From assembly GCA_026168455.1 (NCBI GenBank), contig CM047425.1, forward strand, positions 29,068,548 through 29,132,547: a DNA stretch of 64,000 nucleotides, written 5' to 3'. Source of the DNA: Theocolax elegans. Taxonomy: Eukaryota; Arthropoda; Insecta; Hymenoptera; Cerocephalidae. Under the pieces are notes generated by a model. The model was given only the letters and a program-made list of their open reading frames with translations. It had not been told where the DNA came from and searched no databases. Numbering within the stretch: position 1 is the first letter of the stretch; each line of letters begins with the position of its first letter. Below, piece by piece: positions 1 through 12,293 of this stretch. A program made the translations under genes and the position numbers.

Positions 1-175
1 TGAACTACATATTATTTAGACAAAATAAAATCGATTCGTGAAATAAAAATCAACTTTTCTTCAAAATTGACAAATAGAAAAAATTAAAATCCGGTTATGA
101 AGATCAGGTTACAGCAGCTGGAGTCGACTTATATAAACTCGTAAACTTATCTTCTTATTAGAAGCAAAGCACCTC
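1..175. repeat. Dispersed repeat fragment, paired with 53813-53990
   Basis: The first ~175 bases match 53813-53990 over their length with scattered substitutions and small indels (shared words include TGAACTACAT, AAATAAAATCGATTCG and TATGAAGATCAG). The copy is cut by the window edge. No coding capacity is seen, so this is an interspersed repeat of unknown class. Confidence 0.75.
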
Positions 176-307
176 GACTCGATTTATATAATTATGTATA
201 TTTCTTCTGTTTTTTAAAAAAAACGTAAATCAACTTGAATTCACTTACATTTTTCTTCTTCGTGTTCATTTATTATTCGACGTAGATGATAAACATTTTG
301 AAGCCCT

Positions 308-559
308 CTATGACGTGCATGCTTCACCGCACTTTTTGTTTGCAATTTTTGATGCTCTGAATAAATTATTATAAAATTCGGCTATTTTACGCGGCCCGCG
401 AACACTTAATAAAATTTTTAATTCTTTTTCAAGCACTCCGAGTTCTGTCAAAACTGTAATTCGTTGGAACCATGCAATATTGCATTTTCTTTTAACCACA
501 TTATTCTGATTTTTTAGAATACGTGCGAATTTAATTAGTACTAGCAACAGTTGCCTCAC
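308..559 (-). CDS. Short unidentified ORF (83 aa)
   Basis: An open frame of 83 codons starting at an ATG at 559. The product is basic, with a hydrophobic start and motifs such as WFQRITVLTELGVLEKELK and FYNNLFRASK. Its mixed amino-acid composition is less repetitive than most random ORFs in this AT-rich sequence, so it could be the tail of a degraded transposon or host exon. I recognise no family, and no promoter or splice signal supports expression. It may be chance. Confidence 0.2.
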   Translation of the reverse strand: MRQLLLVLIKFARILKNQNNVVKRKCNIAWFQRITVLTELGVLEKELKILLSVRGPRKIAEFYNNLFRASKIANKKCGEACTS

Positions 560-1741
560 TCGCTAACGCTCGTTCGGCGGTATTTAATATATTGTAACAA
601 TATATGTTTAATATTACAGTCAATATATTTAGTTTATATAATTATAAAAATTTGTGTTTTATATTTATTATAATGTGTACTATATTAAATATGTTCATAT
701 TTTGGTATAGTACTTGTATTAAGTCAATGTGTAAGGGAAAATGGCGGTCTACCTTGCCGAAATAACTCAAAAAGAGTGTTATAATTTTTTTATGAAAAAG
801 TAGTAATTATTTTTAAAAAAGGGCTCTGTAACGGTGTAAGTTAAGGAAAGATATGTATACTGTTAAATTTTGGCGCTAGTAATGATAGAAATAAAATACA
901 GAAAGAAAATAAAGATGACAAATAGTAAAAAATAAGTATATATATTCTGTCTATGTAAAATGATCATTATAGGTTATTATAAAGAAGCTGTGTGTGCGTG
1001 TGGTCAGAAAGAAAGTGAATTATGTCCACATATTTTATATATTAAAATGTACACACATAAAATATTTTTCATTTGGGGGGTGGGAAGGGGGTTGGATGAA
1101 CCGATTTTATTACAAATTTAGTATGTTGTTATACTATAAAAAATGTAAGTTAGCCCTAATTTTGGTCCTCTAATTAATTCGAAGCCGAAATGATCAGTGT
1201 TAAAATCAAACAGTTATTTTTCATCACTTTCTTGACATTTTTTAAAGTATTGCCAAAATATGACAAATTTCCATTGTTTTAAATTCTTTTTTATAATTTT
1301 GGGTTAATTAAAAAGATTAAAGGGTTAAAGTTATGGTGTTTCACCACCAGTTGGACCACTGAAACTCCGCTTTATCAAAAAAAAAAAAAAAAATTACTAC
1401 GAAAATTTGGGGTGCATTATGCTGGCGAGGTCATTGAGCGATATTAGAAAAAACCTACAGAAACATTTAGCTACTTTTTAGCTAATTTATTACCAATTCC
1501 AATAGTTTATAGCCGTTACCGATCACTTTTTCACACCGCGGCATACCAGCTTAATAGTTTAGCTGGCCCGACTCTTTAATAACTCTGGTTCTAATAGAGC
1601 TACAAATCCATGCTACAGCTCAAAATTTTTAGCCTGTCGAGTACTTTCAGATAGGCTATTGTCAGTTTAAATAATTTGTAAAATGATGAAATAAATAACT
1701 AAAAATATACTTTATCATATTGAATCATTTTATATTACTTC
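560..1741. other. AT-rich intergenic DNA, no gene seen
   Basis: No open frame of note and no recognisable element. It contains a run of A near 1377-1393 and a G-rich stretch near 1075-1095. Confidence 0.6.
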
Positions 1742-1785
1742 TTAATCTGTAGAGGACAGGATGGCCCGTATAAGGGCCAGGGACA
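1742..1785. repeat. TTAA-anchored transposon terminus (piggyBac-like)
   Basis: TTAA, four variable bases, then TAGAGGACAGGATGGCCC. The same arrangement (TTAA, 4 nt, TAGAGGACGGGATGGCCC) occurs at 53462, where the inverted form CCCGTCCTCTAAAGG abutting TTAA is also present. The pattern fits the end of a TTAA-targeting element. No matching right end was found near this copy. Confidence 0.4.
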
Positions 1786-1886
1786 AGATTTTTGAAAAGT
1801 CATCAAATATTTGCCAAACGACCTATAAGAATCTGACATAAGTTTTGGGGAATTTAAAATTAATTTTAATTTAATAATTTAATTTA

Positions 1887-3104
1887 ATACAAACATATAC
1901 ATACATATGCGTTGAAGATAATTTTGATAATTTTTTTCAGTAGATTTTTTTAAAAAGGGTTAATATAGGGTGGGGAGTGTAATTTAAAGAGGGGGGGGGG
2001 GGGCAAATTTGACCAGGTCAACTTTTTTTTAAATTCATACATTTTGGCATGTAGTATTTCCAGTAGATGATATCCGGATGACCTGGAGGTTACCCTGGTC
2101 ACCTGGACATCGTCTCCAGGAAGTGATCATTTTTTTTTCAAATTCATGCATTTTAGCATGTAGACTTCTACGTAAATGATATTCGGATGACCTTGAGGTC
2201 GCCCTGGACACCTAGACATCGTCTCTAGGAAGTTACAATTTTTTATCAGATTCATGCATTTTAGCATGTAGACTTCTAAGTAAATGATATTCGGATGACT
2301 TTGAGGTCACCCTGGACATCTAGACATCGTCTCTAAGAAGTTACAATTTTTTATCAGATTCATGCATTTTGGTATGTAGACTTTTCAGTAGATGATGTCC
2401 GGATGACCTGGAAGTCACCTAGGCCACCTAGACATCGTCTCCAGGAAGTTACAATTGATTTATCAAATTCATGCATTTTGGCATGTAGATTTTCTAGTAG
2501 ATGATGTCCGGAAGACCTGGAGGTTACCCTGGTCACCTAGACATCGTCTCCAGGAAGTGATCATCTAAATATAAATATAAAAAATCATAAACAAAAAAAA
2601 TTTAAGCTTTTGAACTATGTAGAAGTTTGTTAAAATCGTTTACCCAAGTATTCTAATACTTTTTTTCAAATCCTTTATTTGAAAAAAAGTATTCGAAGAA
2701 TTCTTTGTTTCTAATCAATATTCGAAATGAAGTATTCGACGAATACTTCCATTCGAATACTGTATTAATTTTGAAGGATTCGCCGAATACTCCTTCGAAT
2801 ACTTTAGTAATCGCTTTTAATCAACTTCTACATTGTTCAAAAGGTTGAATTTTTTTTTTTTTTTTATACTTTTTTTCTCATTTTTTCATTTTCTCATTTT
2901 TCCTCTGCATTTTAGGCTTGGGACTATCATATTTTATGAATATGGCTGCATTAAAAATGAGTATTATTATCTTTTTTTTGTTTCAAGTAATATTTGTAAG
3001 TGCTATTTTTTTTGGTTGCTGCTTTGTTTAAATATATTTATTATTAATTAATAATAACAATTGTAAGTGTTATTGTTTTTAGTTGTTGCTTTGATTAAAT
3101 ATAC
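1887..3104 (+). repeat. Foldback left arm, outer part
   Basis: Inverted counterpart of about 17990-19250. It ends where Gypsy A begins, and the arm resumes at 12927. The hydrophobic ORF at 2833-3051 lies in a T-rich stretch and is not considered coding. Confidence 0.75.
2020..2565 (+). repeat. 108-bp tandem array in the foldback left arm
   Basis: About five imperfect copies of a unit carrying TTCATGCATTTTRGCATGTAG, a GATGATRTCCGGATGACC-like core and CATCGTCTCYAGGAAG. The spacing between equivalent words is 108 bp (for example AAGTTACAAT at 2230 and 2338). An inverted equivalent lies at 18540-19130. Confidence 0.8.
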
Positions 3105-3844
3105 TGTGACGAGTGACGATAGCGCGAGCCACTCGTCATGGTTCTCCGTCGCGAGGCCCGTACGGCCGTCGGGTAAGACCGCGCGTAATATGGAAGGGAG
3201 GGGGAACGAGAGAGAATCGGTGAGAAATATTCTCGTGTGAGCCGCCGAGCCGGAAGGTCCTCGGAGATATTGGAGCGACGCCGCCGTCGACTGCGTAGGA
3301 CTACACTCGAGACACGAGGAGATTTACACCGACGAGTACCAGGTTAGAGTTTTCTCCCTCCCTACGAGGATAACATACTCGGGTAATTCTCGCGTACTCT
3401 CTTCGCGCCGCGATCCCGCGTCCGGGATATGACCCCCCGCGATTGCGCCCAGGCCGCCCGGACAATTGTGTTTTTTCACGCGTTCGCGAGCTAACTATTA
3501 TATTGTAATACTAATTAGTGAATAAATCTGAATTTCATTTTATCTTTTGATTCGTATCATTTCGATATCCCGTATTCACCCAGGAATCCCGATCCCTAGT
3601 TAGATAAGCAGACGAGCCCGCGGTACTCGTCTGCCAATCCTAAATTCGTACTTCCGGAAGTGGGCTCACTCTGGAGCCCATATCAACGTACACGGTAGCT
3701 GTTGAGGTATCGGCGAGCCGTTGACGTAGTGCACGAGAGGCCCGATCGCGCGCGAAGGTAAGTTCGTCACGCGCGATCTCGGGGTTACCCCTACTCACGC
3801 CATCTCCGTGCATTATTCGATAAAACCCGACATGCACCGTTACA
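3105..3844 (+). repeat. Gypsy A 5' LTR
   Basis: A 740-bp LTR beginning TGTGACGAGTGACGAT and ending CACCGTTACA, GC-rich relative to its surroundings. AATAAA at 3521-3526 is a plausible polyadenylation signal. It differs from the 3' LTR by a 111-bp segment (about 3469-3582) that the 3' LTR lacks, plus a few substitutions. Confidence 0.92.
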
Positions 3845-3855
3845 TGGCGCCCAAC
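3845..3855 (+). promoter_or_regulatory. Primer-binding site, tRNA-Lys type
   Basis: TGGCGCCCAAC starts immediately after the LTR's terminal CA. It matches the 3' end complement of tRNA-Lys for 11 bases, then diverges. Element C has the full 18-nt version at 56269. Confidence 0.75.
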
Positions 3856-4554
3856 TAGTTAGCACTGTGCATACGGGATTATAGAAGAAAATTTTCTTTC
3901 TAACCGGGTACCTCACTAAACGAATAATTAAATATATCGAGTAGTGAAAACGTCAAGGCCAACGTACTTCGCGAAGAGAGAATCGAGCGCGCGTGCGTTT
4001 TGTAAACAAAGCGAGTTGTTTACATCGACGCGAGACTGGAGATTCGTATTTCCCAGTCTCACTATTTCTGTATAGTAAGTGCGAGAGAGAGAGAAAGTAA
4101 AATTTGTTTTTACTTTCTCGCACGGATATATACGCATGTTCGTACTTTATCAATATTGTTCCTGTATTGGACATCTTTTCAAGACAATTTAGAATCAACG
4201 GTTCTTTAATTATTTATTGATTTTTTAAAAAATAACACTCCGCTCTCACACTTACTACACTATCTTGTATAGCGAACAAGATAGTAAATTCGGTTCAGTG
4301 TGTGCGTTATATATACAGTTATATTAGCGTTATATTTATATTACACATGTCTTTGTAGTCGATTGCTGTTACGTATTTATATAACAACCAAACCATTACT
4401 TTTCGGGAACTCTCCATTAGGTTATTGTTTTCTTTAGTGATTATTCGATATCACCTTTCTTTTTTTTTGACATTTAATTGTGTAATAATGTTAAGTAATT
4501 ACCATAAATTATTTAAAAGTAATCACGAATAAACAATTATATGTATGTACAGAC

Positions 4555-4597
<43 letters not shown>

Positions 4598-5133
4598 TAT
4601 ACATTTATTTAAAATTAACGCAATTCCGCTCACGTTTGAAACACGGATATCGCGTATTTAAATTATTATTTTCTTTTCTATTATCACTTCCATAAAAACT
4701 TACGTATACAAATCGAATAATCTATATTCCTCATAATTTTGAATTTTATAAATTAATTTGCAATTAAAAAATTTACAAAATAATCTTGATTTTTTTGTTA
4801 TAATGAATTGTTAATTTTTACTTTATTTTTGTTGTACAAGTAAAAAGTAACAACCCTGGTTCCCGTTCAGTACAAACGTTTTTTTTTCACTTAGATAGTT
4901 CGCCGTAGCTATTATTTAATTAGCGCAAATATTTGAAAATAAACAATAATATATTTTCCCTTTCTTTCCTCATATATATAATAAGATATTTAGATTTTGA
5001 CGGTCCTTTTCGATTACGAACTACCTAGTTACAGAACTATACCAGCGTATTCGCTCTTTAGAATCCCGCAATATATATTTTCGTTTCTTGCGAACACACA
5101 CACTGACCGATAAATTTGTACACGCGCATCATC
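3856..5133 (+). other. Gypsy A leader, AT-rich, non-coding
   Basis: About 1.28 kb between primer site and gag ATG without a credible ORF. It is much more AT-rich than the LTRs and coding region and includes an (AT)n run at 4556-4589. The minus-strand ORFs here are shadows. Confidence 0.6.
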
Positions 5134-7192
5134 ATGTCTGGTCACCGAGAAATCGAACAATGGCTCATGTACCTAGACGACGATACTAGGATAGACATGA
5201 TGACTAGCTTGGAGCTAGTCACATCGGGTAGCCGCATCGAGCAGTGCGCCCGATTTTATCGATGGCCCAAAAGCGACTACGTCCCGGCGGACTTCCAGCC
5301 TACAGAGGCGGAAGACGAGAATGAAGTATATACACATCGCGTGTATTTGAGACAAGATTTGATCGAACAAACTTGTCAAGAACGGTCCAGTTCGACTATC
5401 CTGGGACAGGATTACGATCCCAATAGAACACACCCGCTTAGCATCTTACTAGATGAAGCCGGTAGGGACCACGATTACATAATACCACAAGCTGGCACTA
5501 ACGGCAGTGCCAACACCCAGAGAAACCCCTCGCCAACGCACTCGGTCAACCGAAATACGAGGTCGGCGACCGACAGCAAAACCGAATCGCCGAATATCGG
5601 ACTACGAAACGACGGTCAGATAGGCGAGACCATGTCACTGGACGGTCTCGAAGGCGAACGATTTAACCTGCCAGTAAGCTTTATAAATTATTTGCAAAGC
5701 TTACATGAGCAAATCAAAACTCTGTCAACTCAGATAGCTGAGGTACGGAGTAGCTCACTAAATAACAGGCAAGGCATCGCGTCGAGCACTCGCATTGATA
5801 ATGCAACAGAGAGTGCACATATTGGGCCCGACCTAGGGGCCCAACACCAAGATAGACACCAGAGGCAGCAAGTGAATATCCAGGATACATTCACATGCAA
5901 TTATTATGACCAGAGTAGACCGATTTTGTCACAACCCGCGAACTTAGGTCACTCTCAAAGTCAAGCCTCACCGTTGCGTGAATCGTGGGATCACACGCAA
6001 CAACCCTGCAACAACCATACCCGACCTGCACAAAATGCAACTAGATTGCAGCGTTTACACTGCGCCAGTTGCACCTGTGGTTCGATACCACCGTTTGGAA
6101 ATATCGGAGGGGGGGAACCTCTCCAGCGGCGCATATAGAGCAAATATGCACCACTCGCAGAGCAACGGTGGATCGACAAATACACGGGATATCGGCAATA
6201 TAGTTCGACGATGTAACGTGCGATTCACTGGCGAACCAGATGATAGCATTGATCTATTCATCACAAGGGTAGAAGAATGCAGGACATTAGCAAGGCTTAC
6301 AGACGAGGAGTTAATACCCGCACTAGCCGAACTAATGACCGGTATCGCGTCCACGTGGTACCGCGATTATAAAGACCAGTGGACGACGTGGCAGGAGTTT
6401 TGCCACGAGGCTAGAGATTGGTACGGCATGGACTGACGTTACCAACAAAGACTAGCGAGCGATGCGAACCGACGAACCCAAGGAAAAGGCGAACCCGTAC
6501 GCAATTATATAACGTGCTTAGGTTCGATGTTACGAAAACAACAGCCAATCCCGAGCGTAAGTCAACAACTTGACTTACTACATCGAAACATGCTGCCCGA
6601 GTTACAGCGTATGATAGAACGTAACTCATGCCGAAGCATCCGAGACTTGCTCGAAAAGGCACGCGACGCCGAGCTAACGCTGGAGGCCGAAATATCATAC
6701 CAACCTCCGCCTCCTCCAGAGATGATGTTACACCCTGATCTAGGATTCAAACCGAGGACAGGGAAACCAAGTCAAGATCCTCCTAGTCGACCTAAAGTGG
6801 CTGCAACCGAAACAACCACTAAAAAGACCGACCGTTCGTTAGTCGAACTAATGGCTGAGATGCTCAAGGAGATTCGCTCCCTGAAAACGAGTTCAACGGA
6901 GCGACTAAACTCCCGACAAGGTAACGGGAAGAGTTACACTCCCGTCCAACGGAATCCGAACGACTCTCGTTCGACTAAGGGAGGAAGTCCCGCTCAGAGT
7001 AAGCAAGGCTCGGGACAGAGTAATATGAATAAGAGAGGAGACGACGGACGAAAGTCTCCACCGAATAAGAAGAAAGACTTCGGTAGAGAGAACGTCCCAA
7101 AGGAGGTATACTGTTTTGGATGCGGCATGTCAGGTCCTTTCCGATATAACTGTCCGAAATGCACGGGAAACGGGAGGGGGAAAGACCAATAG
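5134..7192 (+). pseudogene. gag: Gypsy A gag (broken)
   Basis: The structural polyprotein that packages element RNA. The first ATG is at 5134 (the open frame extends upstream only to a TTG). The N-terminal ~330 codons are polar and Gln/Ser-rich. The frame shifts by one near the G run at 6108-6116, then continues with a capsid-like region (residues like RFTGEPDDSIDLFI and ASTWYRDYKDQW). A TGA at 6434-6436 interrupts this frame, which then runs on to 7192. A single C-terminal zinc knuckle (CFGC...YNC at 7110-7155) has Pro where the CCHC His would stand. The last 43 nt overlap pol in the -1 frame. Two lesions make it non-functional as read, although the G-run frameshift could be a sequencing error. 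Confidence 0.85.
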
Positions 7193-7214
7193 GGGTCTCA
7201 ACGGCCTTTCCCCC
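7165..7214 (+). promoter_or_regulatory. -1 ribosomal frameshift site of Gypsy A
   Basis: The heptamer GGGAAAC at 7165-7171 is phased as ACG GGA AAC in the gag frame, the canonical X XXY YYZ arrangement, and pol is in the -1 frame. Four bases later a 9-bp stem can form, GGGGGAAAG (7176-7184) with CTTTCCCCC (7206-7214). It lies within the 43-nt gag/pol overlap (7150-7192). The function is inferred from phase, position and the parallel sites in elements B and C. Confidence 0.75.
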
Positions 7215-9108
7215 GTGTAAAGAGGCCACAAAAGAGCGAGACGTTCGACTCAACGAGGAGAACGCAACTACCGCAATCGTATCGACGGAAGAATGTAATA
7301 AAACCGATACGACGGAAGGAAAATCGTCCGAGGACGACTCCGCTAGTGTAGAGTCGGATCAGGACGTAGGATGCTGGTGGCTACAGGTAAACGTAGGACC
7401 TTACCGCTTAAGGGCATTGTACGACCCCGGAGCATCCCGAACGGTCATGGGACCGATCGCCCTCCTGATTGCCAATGAATTAGGTAAATCAGTACGACCT
7501 GATAGCGGGAAGGGAGCGAAATTAGGAGACGGACGTTTCTCTCCTGTCACGGGTTATACCTACTTGCCGTTTGAGGTCGCAGGTATAAAACACTACCTCA
7601 AAATAGGTATAATGCCACACTTAGACGCTGATTGTTATGTAGGCGTGAATTTTATTAAGAAGTTTAATGCGATCCTCTTTCCACAAGAGAACCGCTTGCT
7701 TTTTAAAGATGAGAAGAGATCAGTCTCCTTGGAGTTGGCGGGCGTGGATTTCCTGTGTATAGCATCTCTCAACTCAATCGGCTTAGCGGACGCGCTACCC
7801 GCCGAGAGAGAGCAACTCCGAAAATTACTAGACCGGATGCTGGGACCGGGTGGCGGTCCTATCGGATGCACGAACTAGGCAGAGCACACGATCGACGTTG
7901 GATCAGCTCGCCCAATCAAGCAAAAGTGCTATCCAGTATCCAAGGCAATTAGCGATAAAATGAAGGAACAGGTTAATGAAATGCTCGCTGCGGGCATAAT
8001 CGAACCTTCGGCTAGTAGTTGGTCTAGTCCTGTGGTCATGGTCCGTAAGGATAATGGCAAATATAGGTTCTGCATCGATTTCAGGAAAATCAATGCAGTA
8101 ACTAAGCCGGATGCTTATCCACTCCCGAATATGGATAGCATCCTGCGCAAGTTACAAAGTGCGCGGTATATAAGCACGCTGGATCTGAGTAGCGCGTACC
8201 ACCAGATCCCCCTGCGTGCCGACTCTCGCGAGATAACGGCTTTCACGGTACCAGGGATGGGCCTGTACCAATTTACGCGAATGCCGTATGGACTCAATAA
8301 CGCTGGTGCGACGTTCCAGCGGCTGATAGACTGTATCATCGGTCCTAGCCTCGAACCGTACGTATACTCCTATCTCGATGACGTGATAATTACGTCCGAA
8401 ACTTTTGAGGAGCACGTTAAGTTACTTGAGACAGTCCTATTGCGAATCAAGGAGGCAGGGCTAACTGTCAATTGCGAGAAAAGCGTATTTTGCCAGGAAG
8501 AGGTAAAATACCTTGGGGTACTAGTGAACCGCGACGGTTTCCGGCCTAACCCATCCAAGATTGAGCCGATATTAAACTACCCAGCTCCTAAAAACATTAA
8601 GCAGCTGAGGAGGTTCCTAGGAATGGCGTCGTGGTATCGAAAATTCCTAAAGGATTTCGCGACGATCGCCGAGCCCCTTACGTCTTTAACGAAGAAAGAC
8701 CGTAAATACGAATGGCAAGCGGAACAACAGACCTCATTCGAGCAATGTAAGATGCTCATCGCGACGGCTCCGGTCCTACACCGTCCTTCGTTTGACGAAA
8801 TGTTCGTGATCCAATGTGACGCGAGCGACACAGGACTCGGAGTAGTGTTGGTACAAAATATAGACGGAGAGGAGCGCGTGCTCGAATTTGCGAGCCGCAC
8901 GATGACCGACAACGAGAGGAATTATAGCGTCACAGAGCGAGAGTGTCTCGCTCTCATCTGGGCCATTCGTAAGTTCCGCCCTTATGTCGAAGGTTATAAG
9001 TTCAAGGCTATAACCGACCACTCCAGGCTCAGGTGGTTATGCAATCTGCGTAATCCGACGGGCGGCCTATCTCGTTGGGCCCTGGAGCTACAAGGGTATG
9101 ATTACGAG

Positions 9109-11812
9109 GTAGAATACCGAAAAGAAGCACTCAACCACATGCCCGACGCACTCTCTCGGATGAGCGAGGGAGACGAGTTATCGGTCAGCGCGGTGACCTG
9201 GAGTCAAGAGACTACTGATGAGTGGTACCTGGGCCAATATGACAAAGTCACGAAAAGCCCCAGTGATTTCCCCAAATGGAAAATCATAGCGGGGAGATTG
9301 TACACATATCGTCCTGATTCAATGTTGTCCGCAACACTCGGTGATGACGAAGCATGGAAGCTCGTCGTCCCGATTGAGAAGCGTGCGCTCGTCCTAAAAC
9401 AAGGACACGACCAGCCCACGGCGGGTCATCTAGGTATGGAGAAAACATATAAGCGTATCGCCTTGTACTATTATTGGCCACGCTTATACCAGGATGTAGC
9501 CGACTACGTCCGATGTTGTTTGATCTGCCAACAGTGCAAGGTCGAACAACGCCTACCTGCAGGACTAATGGGACGCCGGACCATCGAACGGCCCTGGGAA
9601 GTTGTCGCAGGGGACGTTATGGGTCCGTTTCCGAGGAGCGTCCAAGGCTTCGAATACATTTTGATATTCAAAGATTTATTTACTCGCTGGATCGAGTGCA
9701 TACCCATAAGGAAGGCTAACGCGCAAACGATCCTCAAGAATTTAAAGGACCGAGTTCTCTTCCGATACGGAGTACCGTCGACGTTCTTGTCCGATAACGG
9801 GACAGAATTTAAGAATAGTCTCGTAGACGATTACCTGAAGGAAGTCGGGGTGCAGCATATGACTACTCCCCCCTACTTCCCACAGGCGAACCCAGTCGAG
9901 CGCGTGAACAGAACGATAAAAACCATGTTAATCGCGTTTATCGAGAAGGATCATAAGCACTGGGACTCGAATCTTCACGAGATCGCGTTCGCATACAATA
10001 CGTCGATACAAAGTTGGACGGGAGCAAGCTCAGCGATGTTGATTTACGGCAGGCAACCAATGCCTCCCGACTCGTTAAGAAACCGCGAAGAAAAGGCAGC
10101 GCTCCTGGAGAAAAATAAAACCGCACTCGAAGATTGGAAAGAACGTTTGAACCGGTTACCACTGTTACACGACGCAGCAGCCGACCGAGCAGAATCGGCT
10201 CAGGAGAAGCAAGCGATCACTACGACAAAGGTCGCCGCTTCGTCGAATACGAGACAGGCGACCTAGTCTGGAGACGTAACGAAGTACTCTCTTCGGCAGC
10301 TCATAACGTGTCGGCTAAACTCACACCGAAATACAGGGGACCGTACTTGGTCTCGAGAGCCATTGGGACGAATACTTATTCGTTAATTGACGGGGACGGG
10401 GACTCGGATTCTCCCGTCCATGCAGAACAACTCAAGCCGTACCAAAAGGGTATAGACCCGGTAGAATACCGAAAAGGAGCACTCAACCACGTGCCCGACG
10501 CACTCTCTCGAATGAGCGAGGGAGACGAGTTATCGGTCAGCGCGGTGACCGAGAGTCAAGAGACTACTGATGAGTGGTACCTGGGCCAATACGATAAAGT
10601 CATGAAAAGCCCTAGTGATTTCCCCAAATGGAAAATCATAGCGGGGAGATTGTATACATATCGTCCCGATTCAATGTTGTCCGCAACACTCGGTGATGAC
10701 GAAGCATGGAAGCTCGTCGTCCCGATTGAGAAGCGTGCGCTCGTCCTAAAACAAGGACACGACCAGCCCACGGCGGGTCATCTAGGTATGGAGAAAACAT
10801 ATAAGCGTATCGCCTTGTACTATTATTGGCCACGCTTATACCAGGATGTAGCCGACTACGTCCGATGTTGTTTGATCTGCCAACAGTGCAAGGTCGAACA
10901 ACGCCTACCTGCAGGACTAATGGGACGCCGGACCATCGAACGGCCCTGGGAAGTTGTCGCAGGGGACGTTATGGGTCCGTTTCCGAGGAGCGTCCAAGGC
11001 TTCGAATACATTTTGATATTCAAAGATTTATTTACTCGCTGGATCGAGTGCATACCCATAAGGAAGGCTAACGCGCAAACGATCCTCAAGAATTTAAAGG
11101 ACCGAGTTCTCTTCCGATACGGAGTACCGTCGACGTTCTTGTCCGATAACGGGACAGAATTTAAGAATAGTCTCGTAGACGATTACCTGAAGGAAGTCGG
11201 GGTGCAGCATATGACTACTCCCCCCTACTTCCCACAGGCGAACCCAGTCGAGCGCGTGAACAGAACGATAAAAACCATGTTAATCGCGTTTATCGAGAAG
11301 GATCATAAGCACTGGGACTCGAATCTTCACGAGATCGCGTTCGCATACAATACGTCGATACAAAGTTGGACGGGAGCAAGCTCAGCGATGTTGATTTACG
11401 GCAGGCAACCAATGCCTCCCGACTCGTTAAGAAACCGCGAAGAAAAGGCAGCGCTCCTGGAGAAAAATAAAACCGCACTCGAAGATTGGAAAGAACGTTT
11501 GAACCGGTTACCACTGTTACACGACGCAGCAGCCGACCGAGCAGAATCGGCTCAGGAGAAGCAAGCGAATCACTACGACAAAGGTCGCCGCTTCGTCGAA
11601 TACGAGACAGGCGACCTAGTCTGGATACGTAACGAAGTACTCTCTTCGGCAGCTCATAACGTGTCGGCTAAACTCACACCGAAATACAGGGGACCGTACT
11701 TAGTCTCGAGAGCCATTGGGACGAATACTTATTCGTTGATTGACGGGGACGGGGACTCGGATTCTCCCGTCCATGCAGAACAACTCAAGCCGTACCAAAA
11801 GGGTATAGACCC
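9109..11812 (+). repeat. Tandem duplication (2 x ~1352 bp) inside Gypsy A pol
   Basis: 9109-10460 and 10461-11812 are near-identical, with a handful of substitutions and one indel (CAAGCGATC versus CAAGCGAATC). The unit covers the end of RNase H and the entire integrase. The junction falls at similar sequences (GTAGAATACCGAAAA versus the downstream GACCCAGAAGAAGA). Confidence 0.9.
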
Positions 11813-12280
11813 AGAAGAAGACGACTTCGAAAAGACTCTTCCACCGTTGGATGCGTCACGCGCAGGGGCATGTAATTGTCCGCCCTCAAATAGCGAAAAT
11901 ATTGTAAATGCGAGCGAGCGTGTAACCGAAATAAGCGAGAGAGACACCGTAGCGCCGGCGAATGAATGTCAGACCGCGCTGACCGTGCCCCCCAAGCGTA
12001 AACCCGGACGACCGCGAAAAACAGCGTTCGTAGTTCGCCGCCCGATCGCACCGAAAATAGTGTGTAGAGATAGTCAGGAGATATGCGGAACCGCGCCCAC
12101 GGGGATAGTACGCCGCCCGGGTTGTCCACCAGGATCCAAGAATCTTAAACCATCCGTCATAACGAAAGACTGGTCACCGCGTAAGACTCGAAGTCGTACG
12201 CAGGCTTGATACGTTCCTCATTCTCTACCCCGCTCCGAGAACGTACTGGCAGAAGCCGGATACCTACCCGGTACCCACCG

Positions 12281-12293
12281 TCTGGGAGGGGGG
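12281..12293 (+). promoter_or_regulatory. Gypsy A polypurine tract
   Basis: CTGGGAGGGGGG directly abuts the TGTGACG start of the 3' LTR, the expected position of the plus-strand primer. Confidence 0.75.

Larger units (their letters stand above)
7150..12209 (+). pseudogene. pol: Gypsy A pol: protease-RT-RNase H-integrase (broken)
   Basis: The replication polyprotein. The frame opens at 7150 after a TAA at 7147. Protease: YDPGASRTVM around 7420 (DPG instead of the usual DTG/DSG). An in-frame TAG at 7876-7878 separates protease from RT, although the frame is unchanged. RT from about 7960: FCIDFRKIN, MPYGLNNA and catalytic YLDD near 8370. RNase H: CDASDTGLG, ECLALIWAI, TDHSRL (8810-9030). Integrase: HHCC zinc finger (HDQ...H, CLICQQC), D in AGDVMG, D in LSDNGTEF and E in NPVERVNR. 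A one-base deletion near 10213 ends that frame at 10266. The duplicated second copy of RNase H end plus integrase (from 10461) is open to 12209. The C-terminal tail carries an AT-hook-like KRKPGRPRK. Confidence 0.88.

Noticed and set aside
2020..2565. Regularly spaced repeats that might suggest a CRISPR array
   Set aside because: The repeats are 108-bp contiguous tandem units without spacers, mirrored in the other foldback arm, and the DNA is eukaryotic.
2833..3051. Hydrophobic ORF, also at 18043-18246 on the other strand
   Set aside because: Both lie in the T/A-rich part of the foldback arms; the apparent conservation is just the palindrome, and the composition is low complexity.
7178..7184. 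A second GGGAAAG slippery heptamer in Gypsy A
   Set aside because: It is not in X XXY YYZ phase with the gag frame; the in-phase site is 7165-7171.
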